Shown: one piece after another, positions 8,214 to 15,543 of the stretch
How the letters are laid out: every line of letters starts with the position of its first letter
Numbering within the stretch: position 1 is the first letter of the stretch
Source: DATKZH01 sp964475955
Lineage (GTDB): Bacteria; Planctomycetota; Planctomycetia; Pirellulales; Thermoguttaceae
Direction of reading: 5' to 3'
Length of the DNA stretch: 24,840 nucleotides
Assembly (NCBI GenBank): GCA_964475955.1
Contig: CAYYZY010000117.1
Coordinates: forward strand, 1-24,840
Program-made: the position numbers and the translations under genes
The notes under the pieces: generated by a model
Databases searched by the model: none
Told to the model about the DNA's origin: nothing
What the model saw: only the letters and a program-made list of their open reading frames with translations

Positions 8214-8711
8214 ATGATGAGTTGGCGCAAATATCGATTCGCCTGTTGCGCGGCGTTCGCCGTGGCGATGATGGTCCTCGCCGGGTGCGGCGGGGCTGGG
8301 ACATCGGACCGGCCCGATACGGTCGAGGTGACCGGAACGGTCACGTACAACGACGTGCCCGTGGCCGGGGCCACGGTCACCTTCAAGCCCCAATCGTCCG
8401 ACGGCAGAGGGGCCACGGGGAGAACCGACGACTCGGGGCGATACCAGATGACCACGTTCGAGCCGAACGACGGCGTGATCCCCGGTGAATACCACGTCAC
8501 GGTGACCAAGGCGATCGGCCCGGAAACGCCCCAGGGCGACGTGGAGATCGATCTGGACGATACGGGCGACGATTTGAGCCAGCCGGCGGCCGGTTCCAGC
8601 GAGACTGAGGTTTTCCTCCCCCAGCGGTACGCCGAAGCGGAGACCTCGGGCCTCGATGCCACCGTCACGGCCGACGGCGAGAACGTATTCGACTTCGCCT
8701 TGACGGACTGA
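8214..8711 (+). CDS. Small lipoprotein with transthyretin/carboxypeptidase-regulatory-like fold
   Basis: The protein has 165 residues. A type II signal peptide ends in the lipobox LAGC (AFAVAMMVLAGC), so the protein should be lipid-anchored. The mature part opens VEVTGTVTYNDVPVAGATVTFKP, the classic start of the seven-strand carboxypeptidase-regulatory/transthyretin-like beta-sandwich, continues GRTDDSGRYQMTTF and GVIPGEYHVTVTK, and ends in an acidic tail. Small proteins of this kind commonly sit beside DUF1559 genes in planctomycetes, as here (divergent). The function is unknown; a structural or surface role is likely. AAGGGGGA (8202-8209) serves the ATG at 8214 or the adjacent ATG at 8217; the choice changes one residue. 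Confidence 0.8.
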   Translation: MMSWRKYRFACCAAFAVAMMVLAGCGGAGTSDRPDTVEVTGTVTYNDVPVAGATVTFKPQSSDGRGATGRTDDSGRYQMTTFEPNDGVIPGEYHVTVTKAIGPETPQGDVEIDLDDTGDDLSQPAAGSSETEVFLPQRYAEAETSGLDATVTADGENVFDFALTD

Positions 8712-8720
8712 CGACATCAC

Positions 8721-8796
8721 CTCGAGCAGGACGCGGGGCATGTCCTCGCCCGAGTACGTGGGCGCCCGCGCGTGATTCGACCGGCACCTGCGGTAG
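8721..8796 (+). pseudogene. Second, decayed copy of the hydrolase 3' end
   Basis: This stretch matches the last 80 bases of the hydrolase remnant at 6414-6493. Shared blocks are TCGAGCAGG, CGCGGGGCAYGTCCTC, CCCGCGCGTG and TTCGACCGGCAC, ending CGGTAG. A short deletion in the middle shifts the frame and a TGG has become TGA. It begins ten bases after the lipoprotein stop. It is too short to encode anything and is a direct repeat of the first remnant. Confidence 0.7.
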
Positions 8797-9121
8797 TGGT
8801 AGCCTTCCCTCCGTCGCGCCGTCCCTGCGCGTCGACCTGGACGGACGCCCCCTGAATGGTCGCATTCCTTCCCCCCGGGATGGTCGTCTTTCGCCCCAGC
8901 ACGGCTTGAAGCAACGCCTTTCTAGGCACCACGGGGAGTAGTGGACCCTCTGGATGGGTCGCCTGCCCTCTGTTTGCGCCCTGAAATGATTTCCTATGCC
9001 ACCTACCCTTTTGGTGTTCGCTGGAGGCACCATTTTTCCTCGCCGTCCCATCGCGCCTTCACGCAGCTCAACCGCCGCCGATTTTCGCTCTCTCAAGCCA
9101 CGGGAAATGGCCGATAACCAA
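8797..9121. other. Intergenic region upstream of the imu promoter
   Basis: About 325 bp with no gene recognised. The last part leads into the promoter of imuA-imuB. Confidence 0.45.
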
Positions 9122-9150
9122 TTGACCGAGGTACGGTACATGCGTACACT
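9122..9150 (+). promoter_or_regulatory. Promoter of imuA-imuB with candidate GTAC-type operator
   Basis: TTGACC (9122-9127) and TACACT (9145-9150) are spaced by exactly 17 bp, a good sigma70-type promoter. Three GTAC tetramers (9131, 9136, 9144) lie across the spacer and the start of the -10, two of them forming GTAC-N4-GTAC. An operator placed here would block polymerase, as SOS repressor sites do. The identity of the regulator (LexA or another) is inferred only from the genes it controls. Transcription would start near 9157, about 44 nt before the GTG of imuA. Confidence 0.55.
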
Positions 9151-9200
9151 ATTTCTCGGGCGATCCGTGCTAGCACTGCCGTCTTGTGGGAGCGAAACCC

Positions 9201-9938
9201 GTGTCGAACCCGGCCCCGATCCCATCGCGAGAACGGCTCGTCGAATCGCTGCGCGAGCAGATGGCGCGCCTCGAAAACGACCGGCGCCCGGGGGACGGCC
9301 GGCCCGTCGTCAGCAGCGGCTCGGCATCCCTCGACCGTCTCCTTCCCGACGGGGGTTTTCGCTGGGGTACGCTGGTTGAATGGCTTTCCGCGGGGTGGGG
9401 GACCGGGCGGGAAACCCTGGCCTTTTCGGCCGCCCGGGAGGCATGCCGGGAGGGGGGGGCCGTGGTGGTGCTCGATCGGGCGGGGGAGTTCTATCCGCCC
9501 GCCGCCCTGCGCCTGGGGATCCCGCAGGAGCGGATGATCGTCGTCCGTGCTGCGGACGAGGGCGACCGGGCCTGGGCGCTCGACCAGGCGTTGCGATGCC
9601 CGGCCGTCGGCGCGGCGATCGCGTGGCCCGAGAAGCTCGACGGGCATACGTTCCGTCGCCTGCAACTGGCCGCCGAGCAGGGCGGCGGCTTGGGGTTATT
9701 GATACGTTCGGATCATGCACGGCACGAGCCCTCCTGGGCGGAGGTCCGCCTGGGGATCGAGCCGGCGGCGAGTGCCTCGCCCCGGGCCGCGCGCCGGGTG
9801 ACGGTCTGCGTGCTCCGCAGCCGGGACCGCCTGGGGGGCGAGGCGGTGGAAGTGGAAATCGACCATGAGACGCCTCCTCTGCATCCGGTTCGGCGACTGG
9901 CCCATCCAGCGGATCCGCGCCGGGCGGCCCGAGCTTGA
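9201..9938 (+). CDS. imuA: ImuA-type RecA-like protein of the mutagenesis cassette
   Basis: The protein has 245 residues and belongs to the RecA/SulA-like ImuA family that acts with ImuB and DnaE2 in damage-induced mutagenesis. The N-terminal helix is followed by SSGSASLDRLLPDGGFRWGT (about 38-57) and a degenerate P-loop, AGWGTGRET (64-72), where the usual Lys of Walker A is Arg. VVVLDRAGEFYPPAA fits the Walker B/strand region. GTG at 9201 is chosen because GGGAG (9188-9192) is 8 nt upstream; an upstream GTG at 9186 has no ribosome site. The 3' end overlaps the imuB start by 74 bp, indicating coupled translation. Family assignment rests on this motif pattern plus the adjacent ImuB. Confidence 0.8.
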   Translation: MSNPAPIPSRERLVESLREQMARLENDRRPGDGRPVVSSGSASLDRLLPDGGFRWGTLVEWLSAGWGTGRETLAFSAAREACREGGAVVVLDRAGEFYPPAALRLGIPQERMIVVRAADEGDRAWALDQALRCPAVGAAIAWPEKLDGHTFRRLQLAAEQGGGLGLLIRSDHARHEPSWAEVRLGIEPAASASPRAARRVTVCVLRSRDRLGGEAVEVEIDHETPPLHPVRRLAHPADPRRAARA

Positions 9939-11463
9939 ACGCAAGCCGATCGCCCTCTACGAGCCCCATCGCGGCGGGCGCCGGGTGGCCGCCTGCTCGG
10001 CCGAGGCCCGGTCGTTGGGAATGATCCCCCTCATGTCCTGGACCGAAGCCACCTCGCTGGCCGGGGCCGCGCAACTCTGCACGGAGCCATACGATCCGGC
10101 GGGCGATCGCGAGGCGCTGGCGGCCCTGGCCGTTTCGTGCGAGCGGTTCAGCCCGCTGGTTGGGCTCGACGACAGCCCCGCCCCGGAGAGCCTGTTGTTG
10201 GACGTCGGCGGCGTGGCCCCCCTGTTCGGCGGCGAGGCCGCGCTGGCCGAGGCGGTCGTGCGCGACTTCCGCCAGCGCGGCCTTGCCTTGCGCGCCGCGG
10301 TGGCCGACACGGTCGGCGCCGCCTGGGCCGTGGCGCACTTCGGGGAATTGGGAATGGGGAATTTTTATTCCATCCCGCGCGGCGCGAACCTTGCGGCATT
10401 GCGCCCCCTGCCGATCGAGGCGCTGCGCTTGCCCGAAGACGTGGTCGAGCTTTTGCACTCCCTGGGGATCTACCGTATCGGGCAACTGGAGCCGTTGCCG
10501 CGCCGGGACCTCACCTCGCGTTTCGGGCCGCAGCTTCTTCGACGGTGGGACCAGGCGACGGGCCGCTGCGAGGAGCCGATCGGGGCCGCGCCCTCGCCGC
10601 CGGAGCTTCGGGCCGAGCACGCGCTGGAGCATCCGACCACGCGGCGCCGAGCGATCGAGTTGGTCGTCGAACGGTTGATCGCCCGGGTCGCCCGGCTGCT
10701 GGTGCGCGAAGGGCACGGGGCGGTGCGCCTCGATTGCCGGCTGGACTGCTCGGCCGGCGAAAGCGTCGACCTCTCGGTGGGGCTGTTCCAGCCGACGGCC
10801 TCCCCGCGGCACCTGTTCGAGTTGGTCGAAATGCGCCTGGAGCGGGCCCGGCTGCCGGGGCCGGTGTCGGCGATTTCGGTCGAGGCGGCGGCGACGGCCC
10901 CGTTCGAGCGCCGCCAGGAGGACCTTTTTGCCGACGGCCGCTCGCCCAAGCACCGTCACCAACTCGCCGGGCTGGTCGACCGCCTCGCCGGCCGGTTGGG
11001 CCGACGTTCGGTGCTCCGGGCGCACCTCGTGCGCGACGCCCAACCCGAACTGGCCTACCGCTACGATCCGCTGGTGCAAGGCTCGCCCAGCCGGAGGCCG
11101 CCAAGTGGGCGCAGCCGCGTGGGGCAGGGTGGCCCGAATCGAGCGCAACGAACCCGCGGAACGACCGGCCCGGGCGGCCCGCACCGCGAGCTTCCGCCGC
11201 GTCCGTTGCGACTTTTCCCCCAGCCGTTTCGCCTGACGGCAGTATCGCTCATGCCCGAGGGCCCGCCGCTGGAGTTCCAGCTTGAAGGCCGGTTGTACCG
11301 GATCGCGCACACGTGGGGCCCGGAGCGGATCGAAACCGGCTGGTGGCGCGGCCGCCCGGTGCGTCGCGACTACTACCGCGTCGAGACCACGACCGGCCAC
11401 CGCCACTGGCTCTTCCGCGACCTGGGCGACGGCGGATGGTTCCTGCACGGGACGTTTGAGTGA
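9865..11463 (+). CDS. imuB: ImuB, inactive Y-family polymerase homologue
   Basis: The protein has 532 residues with the domain order of Y-family polymerases: palm/fingers from the N-terminus, ALYEPHRGGRRVAACSAEARSLGM, thumb helix-hairpin-helix (LLHSLGIYRIGQLEPLP, about 195-211), little-finger region, and a C-terminal ImuB tail (PLRLFPQPFRL, then GPERIETGWWRGRPVRRDYYRVE). The N-terminus reads LLCIRFGDWPIQR where active polymerases have the metal-binding Asp motif, so it is probably a non-catalytic adaptor, as known for ImuB. QEDLF at 351-355 fits the beta-clamp binding consensus QxxLF. The tail after it is the region that recruits partners in characterised ImuB proteins. The ATG at 9865 lies inside imuA. 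No dnaE2 follows; the next gene is a convergent sulfatase. Confidence 0.88.
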   Translation: MRRLLCIRFGDWPIQRIRAGRPELERKPIALYEPHRGGRRVAACSAEARSLGMIPLMSWTEATSLAGAAQLCTEPYDPAGDREALAALAVSCERFSPLVGLDDSPAPESLLLDVGGVAPLFGGEAALAEAVVRDFRQRGLALRAAVADTVGAAWAVAHFGELGMGNFYSIPRGANLAALRPLPIEALRLPEDVVELLHSLGIYRIGQLEPLPRRDLTSRFGPQLLRRWDQATGRCEEPIGAAPSPPELRAEHALEHPTTRRRAIELVVERLIARVARLLVREGHGAVRLDCRLDCSAGESVDLSVGLFQPTASPRHLFELVEMRLERARLPGPVSAISVEAAATAPFERRQEDLFADGRSPKHRHQLAGLVDRLAGRLGRRSVLRAHLVRDAQPELAYRYDPLVQGSPSRRPPSGRSRVGQGGPNRAQRTRGTTGPGGPHRELPPRPLRLFPQPFRLTAVSLMPEGPPLEFQLEGRLYRIAHTWGPERIETGWWRGRPVRRDYYRVETTTGHRHWLFRDLGDGGWFLHGTFE

Positions 11464-11521
11464 GCGGAAGCGCTCGCCCGGGCGACGGGGACTGAAAACG
11501 TTGGCTGGTTGGACCACACCT

Positions 11522-12937
11522 TCACCCGCCGCCTGGTTGGCGGCCGGCCGACCAGGCCTGCTGCGTGTCCAAGGCGGCGCCGGGGTCGTTTTGCCGGTCC
11601 ATCCAGCGGTCCAGCTCGGCGGAGAGCCGCGCCTTGACCGTGGCGGATTGCGGATCGGCGGCCAGGTTGTTCATCTCGAACGGGTCGTCGGTGGTGCGGT
11701 ACAGCTCCTCGGCCGGGCGGTGCATGTAACGGTGCACCATGGCGTAGGCGTGCGGGTCGTCCGCCGTGGCGAACATCCAGGTGGCCCAGTACGGATTGTG
11801 CTCCGCGACGCCCATCACGTGTTTCTCGATGTAGGTGGCCTCGGGCGCCAGGTTGCGGACGTAATGGAAGTGGCGGTCGCGGACCGAGCGGATCGGGTAC
11901 GGCGGCCCCTCCGGCACGTTGTTGTGCATCGCGTAGACGTACCGGCGATGCTCGGTCTTCTCGCCCAGCAGGACGGGCAGGAAGCTCGAGCCGTCGAACG
12001 TGCCCGGCGCGGGCTCGGCCCCCGCGGCTTCGAGCAGCGTGGGGAGCACGTCGGCGTACTGGATGAGGGCGTCGGTCCGTGTGCCCGGCTCGACCTTGCC
12101 CGGCCAGCGGACGAAGAACCCGGTGTGAAGGCCCTGTTCCCAGTTGGTCCACTTGCAGCCGGGGAACTGGGCGCCCTGCTCCGAGGTGAAGGCGACGAGC
12201 GTGCGGTCGGTTTGGCCGGTCTCGTCGAGCGTGCGGAGCACGTCGCCCACCTGCCGGTCGAGCACTTCGATCTCGGCGAGGTAGGCGGCGTAGTCGGTGC
12301 GGGTCTGCGGGGTGTCGGCGAAATGGGGCGGCAGCACGAGCTTCGGCGGATCGAAATGGCTCGGATCGCCGACCGTCCAGACCACGTGCGGCACCACCAG
12401 GCCCACGACCAGGCAGAAGGGCCGGGCGGGCTCGCGATCGATGAAGCGGCGGATTCCGCTGCACTCGTGCCGGGCCGTGGGCGACACGCAGCCGCGCTCG
12501 AAGCCGTCGACCATCTCGAAGGGGAAGCTCGCGCGCGGCCTCACGTGGACTTTGCCCGCGATCCCCACGCGGTAGCCCAGTTCCCCCAGGTAGTGGACGA
12601 TGCTCTTCGTGCCCGGCCGCGCGGCCGAATGGTTCCAGCAGGCGCCGCTTCGCATCGGGTAGAGCCCGGTGTACATCTCCGTGCGGCAGGGGAGGCACAT
12701 CGACATGCTCACGTAGGCGTGCGTGAACGTCATCCCCTGCGAGGCCAGCCGATCGATTTCGGGCGTCTCGACGTTTCGCCCCCCATAGAGCGGCAGGTCG
12801 CTGTAGGTGGCGTCGTCGGCCAGCACGATGAGGAAGTTGGGCCGATCCGCGACGTTCGGCCCCTCCGCGCCCGGGGCCTCGCCGGCAACCACGGCCAGCG
12901 CGGCCGAAAGCACGGCCAGGCGAGTGAATGTCGACAT
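11522..12937 (-). CDS. Secreted Cys-type sulfatase (S1 family)
   Basis: The protein has 471 residues. Residues 1-26 look like a signal peptide. LIVLADDATYSDLP (about 37-50) gives the first metal-binding aspartates. The formylglycine signature CLPCRTEMYTG starts at Cys81 and fits C-x-P-x-R, so maturation by a formylglycine-generating enzyme is expected. YRVGIAGKVHV gives the conserved Lys/His. The later metal site reads SEQGAQFPGCKWTN, with Glu-Gln replacing the commoner Asp-His/Asn; this variant is, as I recall, frequent in planctomycete sulfatases of the N-sulfoglucosamine type. It would remove sulfate esters or N-sulfates from glycans outside the cytoplasm. The ATG at 12937 is favoured by the signal peptide and a GGAG upstream. 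The substrate is not determined. Confidence 0.9.
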   Translation of the reverse strand: MSTFTRLAVLSAALAVVAGEAPGAEGPNVADRPNFLIVLADDATYSDLPLYGGRNVETPEIDRLASQGMTFTHAYVSMSMCLPCRTEMYTGLYPMRSGACWNHSAARPGTKSIVHYLGELGYRVGIAGKVHVRPRASFPFEMVDGFERGCVSPTARHECSGIRRFIDREPARPFCLVVGLVVPHVVWTVGDPSHFDPPKLVLPPHFADTPQTRTDYAAYLAEIEVLDRQVGDVLRTLDETGQTDRTLVAFTSEQGAQFPGCKWTNWEQGLHTGFFVRWPGKVEPGTRTDALIQYADVLPTLLEAAGAEPAPGTFDGSSFLPVLLGEKTEHRRYVYAMHNNVPEGPPYPIRSVRDRHFHYVRNLAPEATYIEKHVMGVAEHNPYWATWMFATADDPHAYAMVHRYMHRPAEELYRTTDDPFEMNNLAADPQSATVKARLSAELDRWMDRQNDPGAALDTQQAWSAGRQPGGG

Positions 12938-13273
12938 GGGACGGATCTCCGAGAGCACAAGGTCTTCTTGCTTTGCACGAGCCGTGCGGTCGGCGACGTG
13001 ACACGCCGCAACCCGCCGAGAAACCTACCAGAACGTTCCGCAGCCCGCAATCCGTGCGCGCACCGCGACTCGGTTGACCAGCGAGGGAGACGTGCGACAA
13101 TATCGCGGCATGGGCGACGCCTGCCGGTTGTCCCCTCGTTCATTGCCGGATTAGATGTTTAGGCACTATGGACGAGGGGGGCACCTAAAGCCTGGCTGAG
13201 CGGGCTGACTTGCGTCACTTCGACGCGACGGGCGATCACGAAGCAGGATCACACGTTCGATCCGAGGTATGCC
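12938..13273. other. Divergent intergenic region, sulfatase / lectin-like gene
   Basis: A 336-bp gap. A short inverted pair TTTAGG...CCTAAA lies near 13150-13190, too weak to call. GAGG (13264-13267) is the ribosome site of the next gene. No other feature was recognised. Confidence 0.4.
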
Positions 13274-15340
13274 GTGCAAGGTTTCCGTGCGCAGTTCATT
13301 TGCTTCTTCCTGGGCGTGGCGCTCCTGTTGGGCTCCAACTCGGCTCCCGGGGCCGCCGATCCGGTCGAGCGCGCGCCCGTGCCCGACGACGCCGCCCAGC
13401 GCAAGGCGCGGGAGATCGTCCGCGATTTGTACGGCCGGGAGTACGAAGAGGCGAAGACCGCGACGGAGCGGACCGCGCTGGCCAAGAAGCTGATCGGCGT
13501 GGCCGCGGACACCGACGAGGACCCGGCCGCGCGCTTCGTGCTGCTGGAGATCGCCAAGGACGTCGCCGTGCTGGCCGAAGACGCGGAGGCCGCCCTCGGC
13601 GCGATCGACCGACTGGCGGAGCGCTTCGAGGTCGACCCGGTCGCGATGAAGGTCGCGTGCCTCGAGGCGATCGGCGCCCCGGGCCTGGCGTCGTCGAGCG
13701 TGACGGCGTTCGCCGAGCGGGTCCTCGCCCTGGCCGACGAGTTTCTCGAGCAGGATCGCTTCGAGGCGGCCGACCGGCTCTACGCCGTGGCGCGGGAGGC
13801 GGTGCGGAAAACGCGGAACAGCCGCCTGGAAGCGCGGGTCGGCGCCCGAATCGAGCGGCTCGACGCCCGGCGGGCCGCCCACGCCGAGTACGAGACGGCG
13901 ATCGCCCGGCTCGACGAGAAGCCGACCGACCCGGCGGCGAATCTCACGGCGGGCCGGTACCTGTGCGTGTTGCGCGGCGACTGGGAGCGCGGCCTCCCCA
14001 TGCTGGCCCTGGGCGGCGATCCGACGCTTCAAGAACTGGCCGAGCGCGACCTGAACAGGCCCGCCGACGGCCAGGCCCAGGCCGCGTTGGGCGACGCCTG
14101 GTGGGAATATGCCCAGGAGTCCGACGAGGCCGAGCGCGAGACCTGGCTGGGCCGGGCGCGGCTCTGGTACCGTCGGGCCCTCGACCGGGTCGAAAGCGAT
14201 CTGCTGAAACAGCGCATCGAGACGCGCTTGCCGCGGCCGGAGGAGGAACCCCCCAGGCGCGCGGCGCGCAAACCGGCGGCCGAACGGATCCCGCGCGGCA
14301 AATGGGTCGATCTGCTCGCGGCCGTCGACGTCGAGCGGGACCGCGTCGCCGGCGAGTGGAAGCGGGACGAGGCCGGCCTCTCCGTGGCTGCCTCGCGGTT
14401 CGCACGGTTCATGCTTCCCGCGCTGGTCGACGGCAGCTACGACCTGGAGGTCGAGTTCACGCGAACCACCGGCCTGGACACCATCGCGTTTACGCTGCCT
14501 TTCGGGCTGCACCGCTGCCTCCTGGGGCTGAGTTGTTGGGAGGGCCGATGCGCCGGCCTGTCGATGGTCGACGGCAGGTTTTCCAACAATAACTCCAGCA
14601 CACGCCGGCCCGGCACCCTGACCAACGGGAAACGGTACGCGCTACTGGTTCGCGTGCAGTGGGCGGGCGAGCTGGCCGCCGTCGCCGTGCTGCTCGACGG
14701 CGAGCCGTACCTTGCGTGGAAGGGAAAGCGGACGCTCCTCCGCATACACAAGGACTGGCGAATACCCGAGCTGGGGCGGCTTGGCGTGGCGACGAACGAG
14801 TGCAGCCTGACGTTACACGCCGTCCGGCTTCGCCTGGTCAAGGGCGTCGCCACGCTGCTCGAACCGGGCGAAGCCGGCCGACCGCAGGTCGTCTCGCAAC
14901 GCTACGGGGGCGGCAGGGCCCCGCCCTTCAAGGAGGTCGCACCCCCCGGCGCCTACCTGGCCGGATTTCGGTTTCGGGCGACCGACCGCATCAACAACCT
15001 GCGGGCGATCTACGCCACGCCGCGCGGCCTCGTGCGCGGCGAACAGCACTCGGGCGGGCCGGTCAACAACGAGGTGGTGGCCAGGCGGGGCTACGCCGTG
15101 GGCGGGCTCGTCGTGCGAAGCGGCGGGTTCGTCAACGGGCTCCGCATCATCTTCCATCGCCGCAGCGGGGACGGGCGGCTCGACGCCGACGATTCCTACG
15201 AGAGCCCCTTTTTCGGCGAGGCGCGCAACCAGGAGAACCGCATCGAAAGCACCGGGGGCCCCGTGATCGGCGTTCACGGCACCGCCGGCCGCTGGATCAA
15301 CTCGATCGGCCTGGTCTTCGGCAAGGACGAGGCCGAATGA
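13274..15340 (+). CDS. Secreted helical-repeat / LamG-like / jacalin-like lectin protein
   Basis: The protein has 688 residues. The signal peptide is about 1-28 (APGAA). Residues 40-320 are Ala/Glu/Arg-rich helices with TPR-like segments (LGDAWWEYAQ, RARLWYRRALDRVES). Residues about 343-525 form a concanavalin/DUF1080-like beta-sandwich: WVDLLAAVDVERDRVAGEW, YDLEVEFTRT, VLLDGEPYLAWKGK, LHAVRLRL. Residues about 543-685 resemble a jacalin-type beta-prism, with YGGGRAPPFKEVAPPGAYL, GFVNGLRIIF, SYESPFFG, PVIGVHGTAG and INSIGLVF. The order fits a planctomycete-specific family; sugar binding is inferred from fold type only. GTG at 13274 is preferred because GAGG is 6 nt before it and it begins the signal peptide; a nearby ATG (13269) is in another frame. 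Confidence 0.7.
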   Translation: MQGFRAQFICFFLGVALLLGSNSAPGAADPVERAPVPDDAAQRKAREIVRDLYGREYEEAKTATERTALAKKLIGVAADTDEDPAARFVLLEIAKDVAVLAEDAEAALGAIDRLAERFEVDPVAMKVACLEAIGAPGLASSSVTAFAERVLALADEFLEQDRFEAADRLYAVAREAVRKTRNSRLEARVGARIERLDARRAAHAEYETAIARLDEKPTDPAANLTAGRYLCVLRGDWERGLPMLALGGDPTLQELAERDLNRPADGQAQAALGDAWWEYAQESDEAERETWLGRARLWYRRALDRVESDLLKQRIETRLPRPEEEPPRRAARKPAAERIPRGKWVDLLAAVDVERDRVAGEWKRDEAGLSVAASRFARFMLPALVDGSYDLEVEFTRTTGLDTIAFTLPFGLHRCLLGLSCWEGRCAGLSMVDGRFSNNNSSTRRPGTLTNGKRYALLVRVQWAGELAAVAVLLDGEPYLAWKGKRTLLRIHKDWRIPELGRLGVATNECSLTLHAVRLRLVKGVATLLEPGEAGRPQVVSQRYGGGRAPPFKEVAPPGAYLAGFRFRATDRINNLRAIYATPRGLVRGEQHSGGPVNNEVVARRGYAVGGLVVRSGGFVNGLRIIFHRRSGDGRLDADDSYESPFFGEARNQENRIESTGGPVIGVHGTAGRWINSIGLVFGKDEAE

Positions 15341-15543
15341 CCCCGCCGCGCGTGGCGAAAAGGACGCGGTCCGTTGTGTACGACCGGCCGAGAAGCGTCT
15401 GTACGTGGGTTGCGACGCGAAGCGTCGTAACGATGTATGGCTCGGCGGTCAAAACCCGGCCCACCCGGCGACGGGCCAATATGCGTGGGTCTCGTTTCCC
15501 TCGACCCTACAAAAAACCCTACGTGCGTGTCCTGCCGCGCAGT
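15341..15543. other. Convergent intergenic region with a palindrome
   Basis: A 203-bp gap between convergent genes. It holds the palindrome at 15410-15430. The remainder shows no gene and may itself be interspersed repeat. Confidence 0.4.
15410..15430. repeat. Short palindrome related to 21308-21324
   Basis: A 9-bp stem (TTGCGACGC pairing with GCGTCGTAA, one G-T pair) with a GAA loop. Its core ACGC/GCGT arms match the hairpin at 21308-21324 (ACGACGC TTC GCGTCGT). It could act as a bidirectional mRNA end for the two converging genes, but there is no T-tract. Confidence 0.5.

Noticed and set aside
9310..11517. Minus-strand 735-codon open frame opposite imuA-imuB.
   Set aside because: It covers two recognisable genes on the other strand and has Arg/Pro/Gly-rich sequence with no motif.
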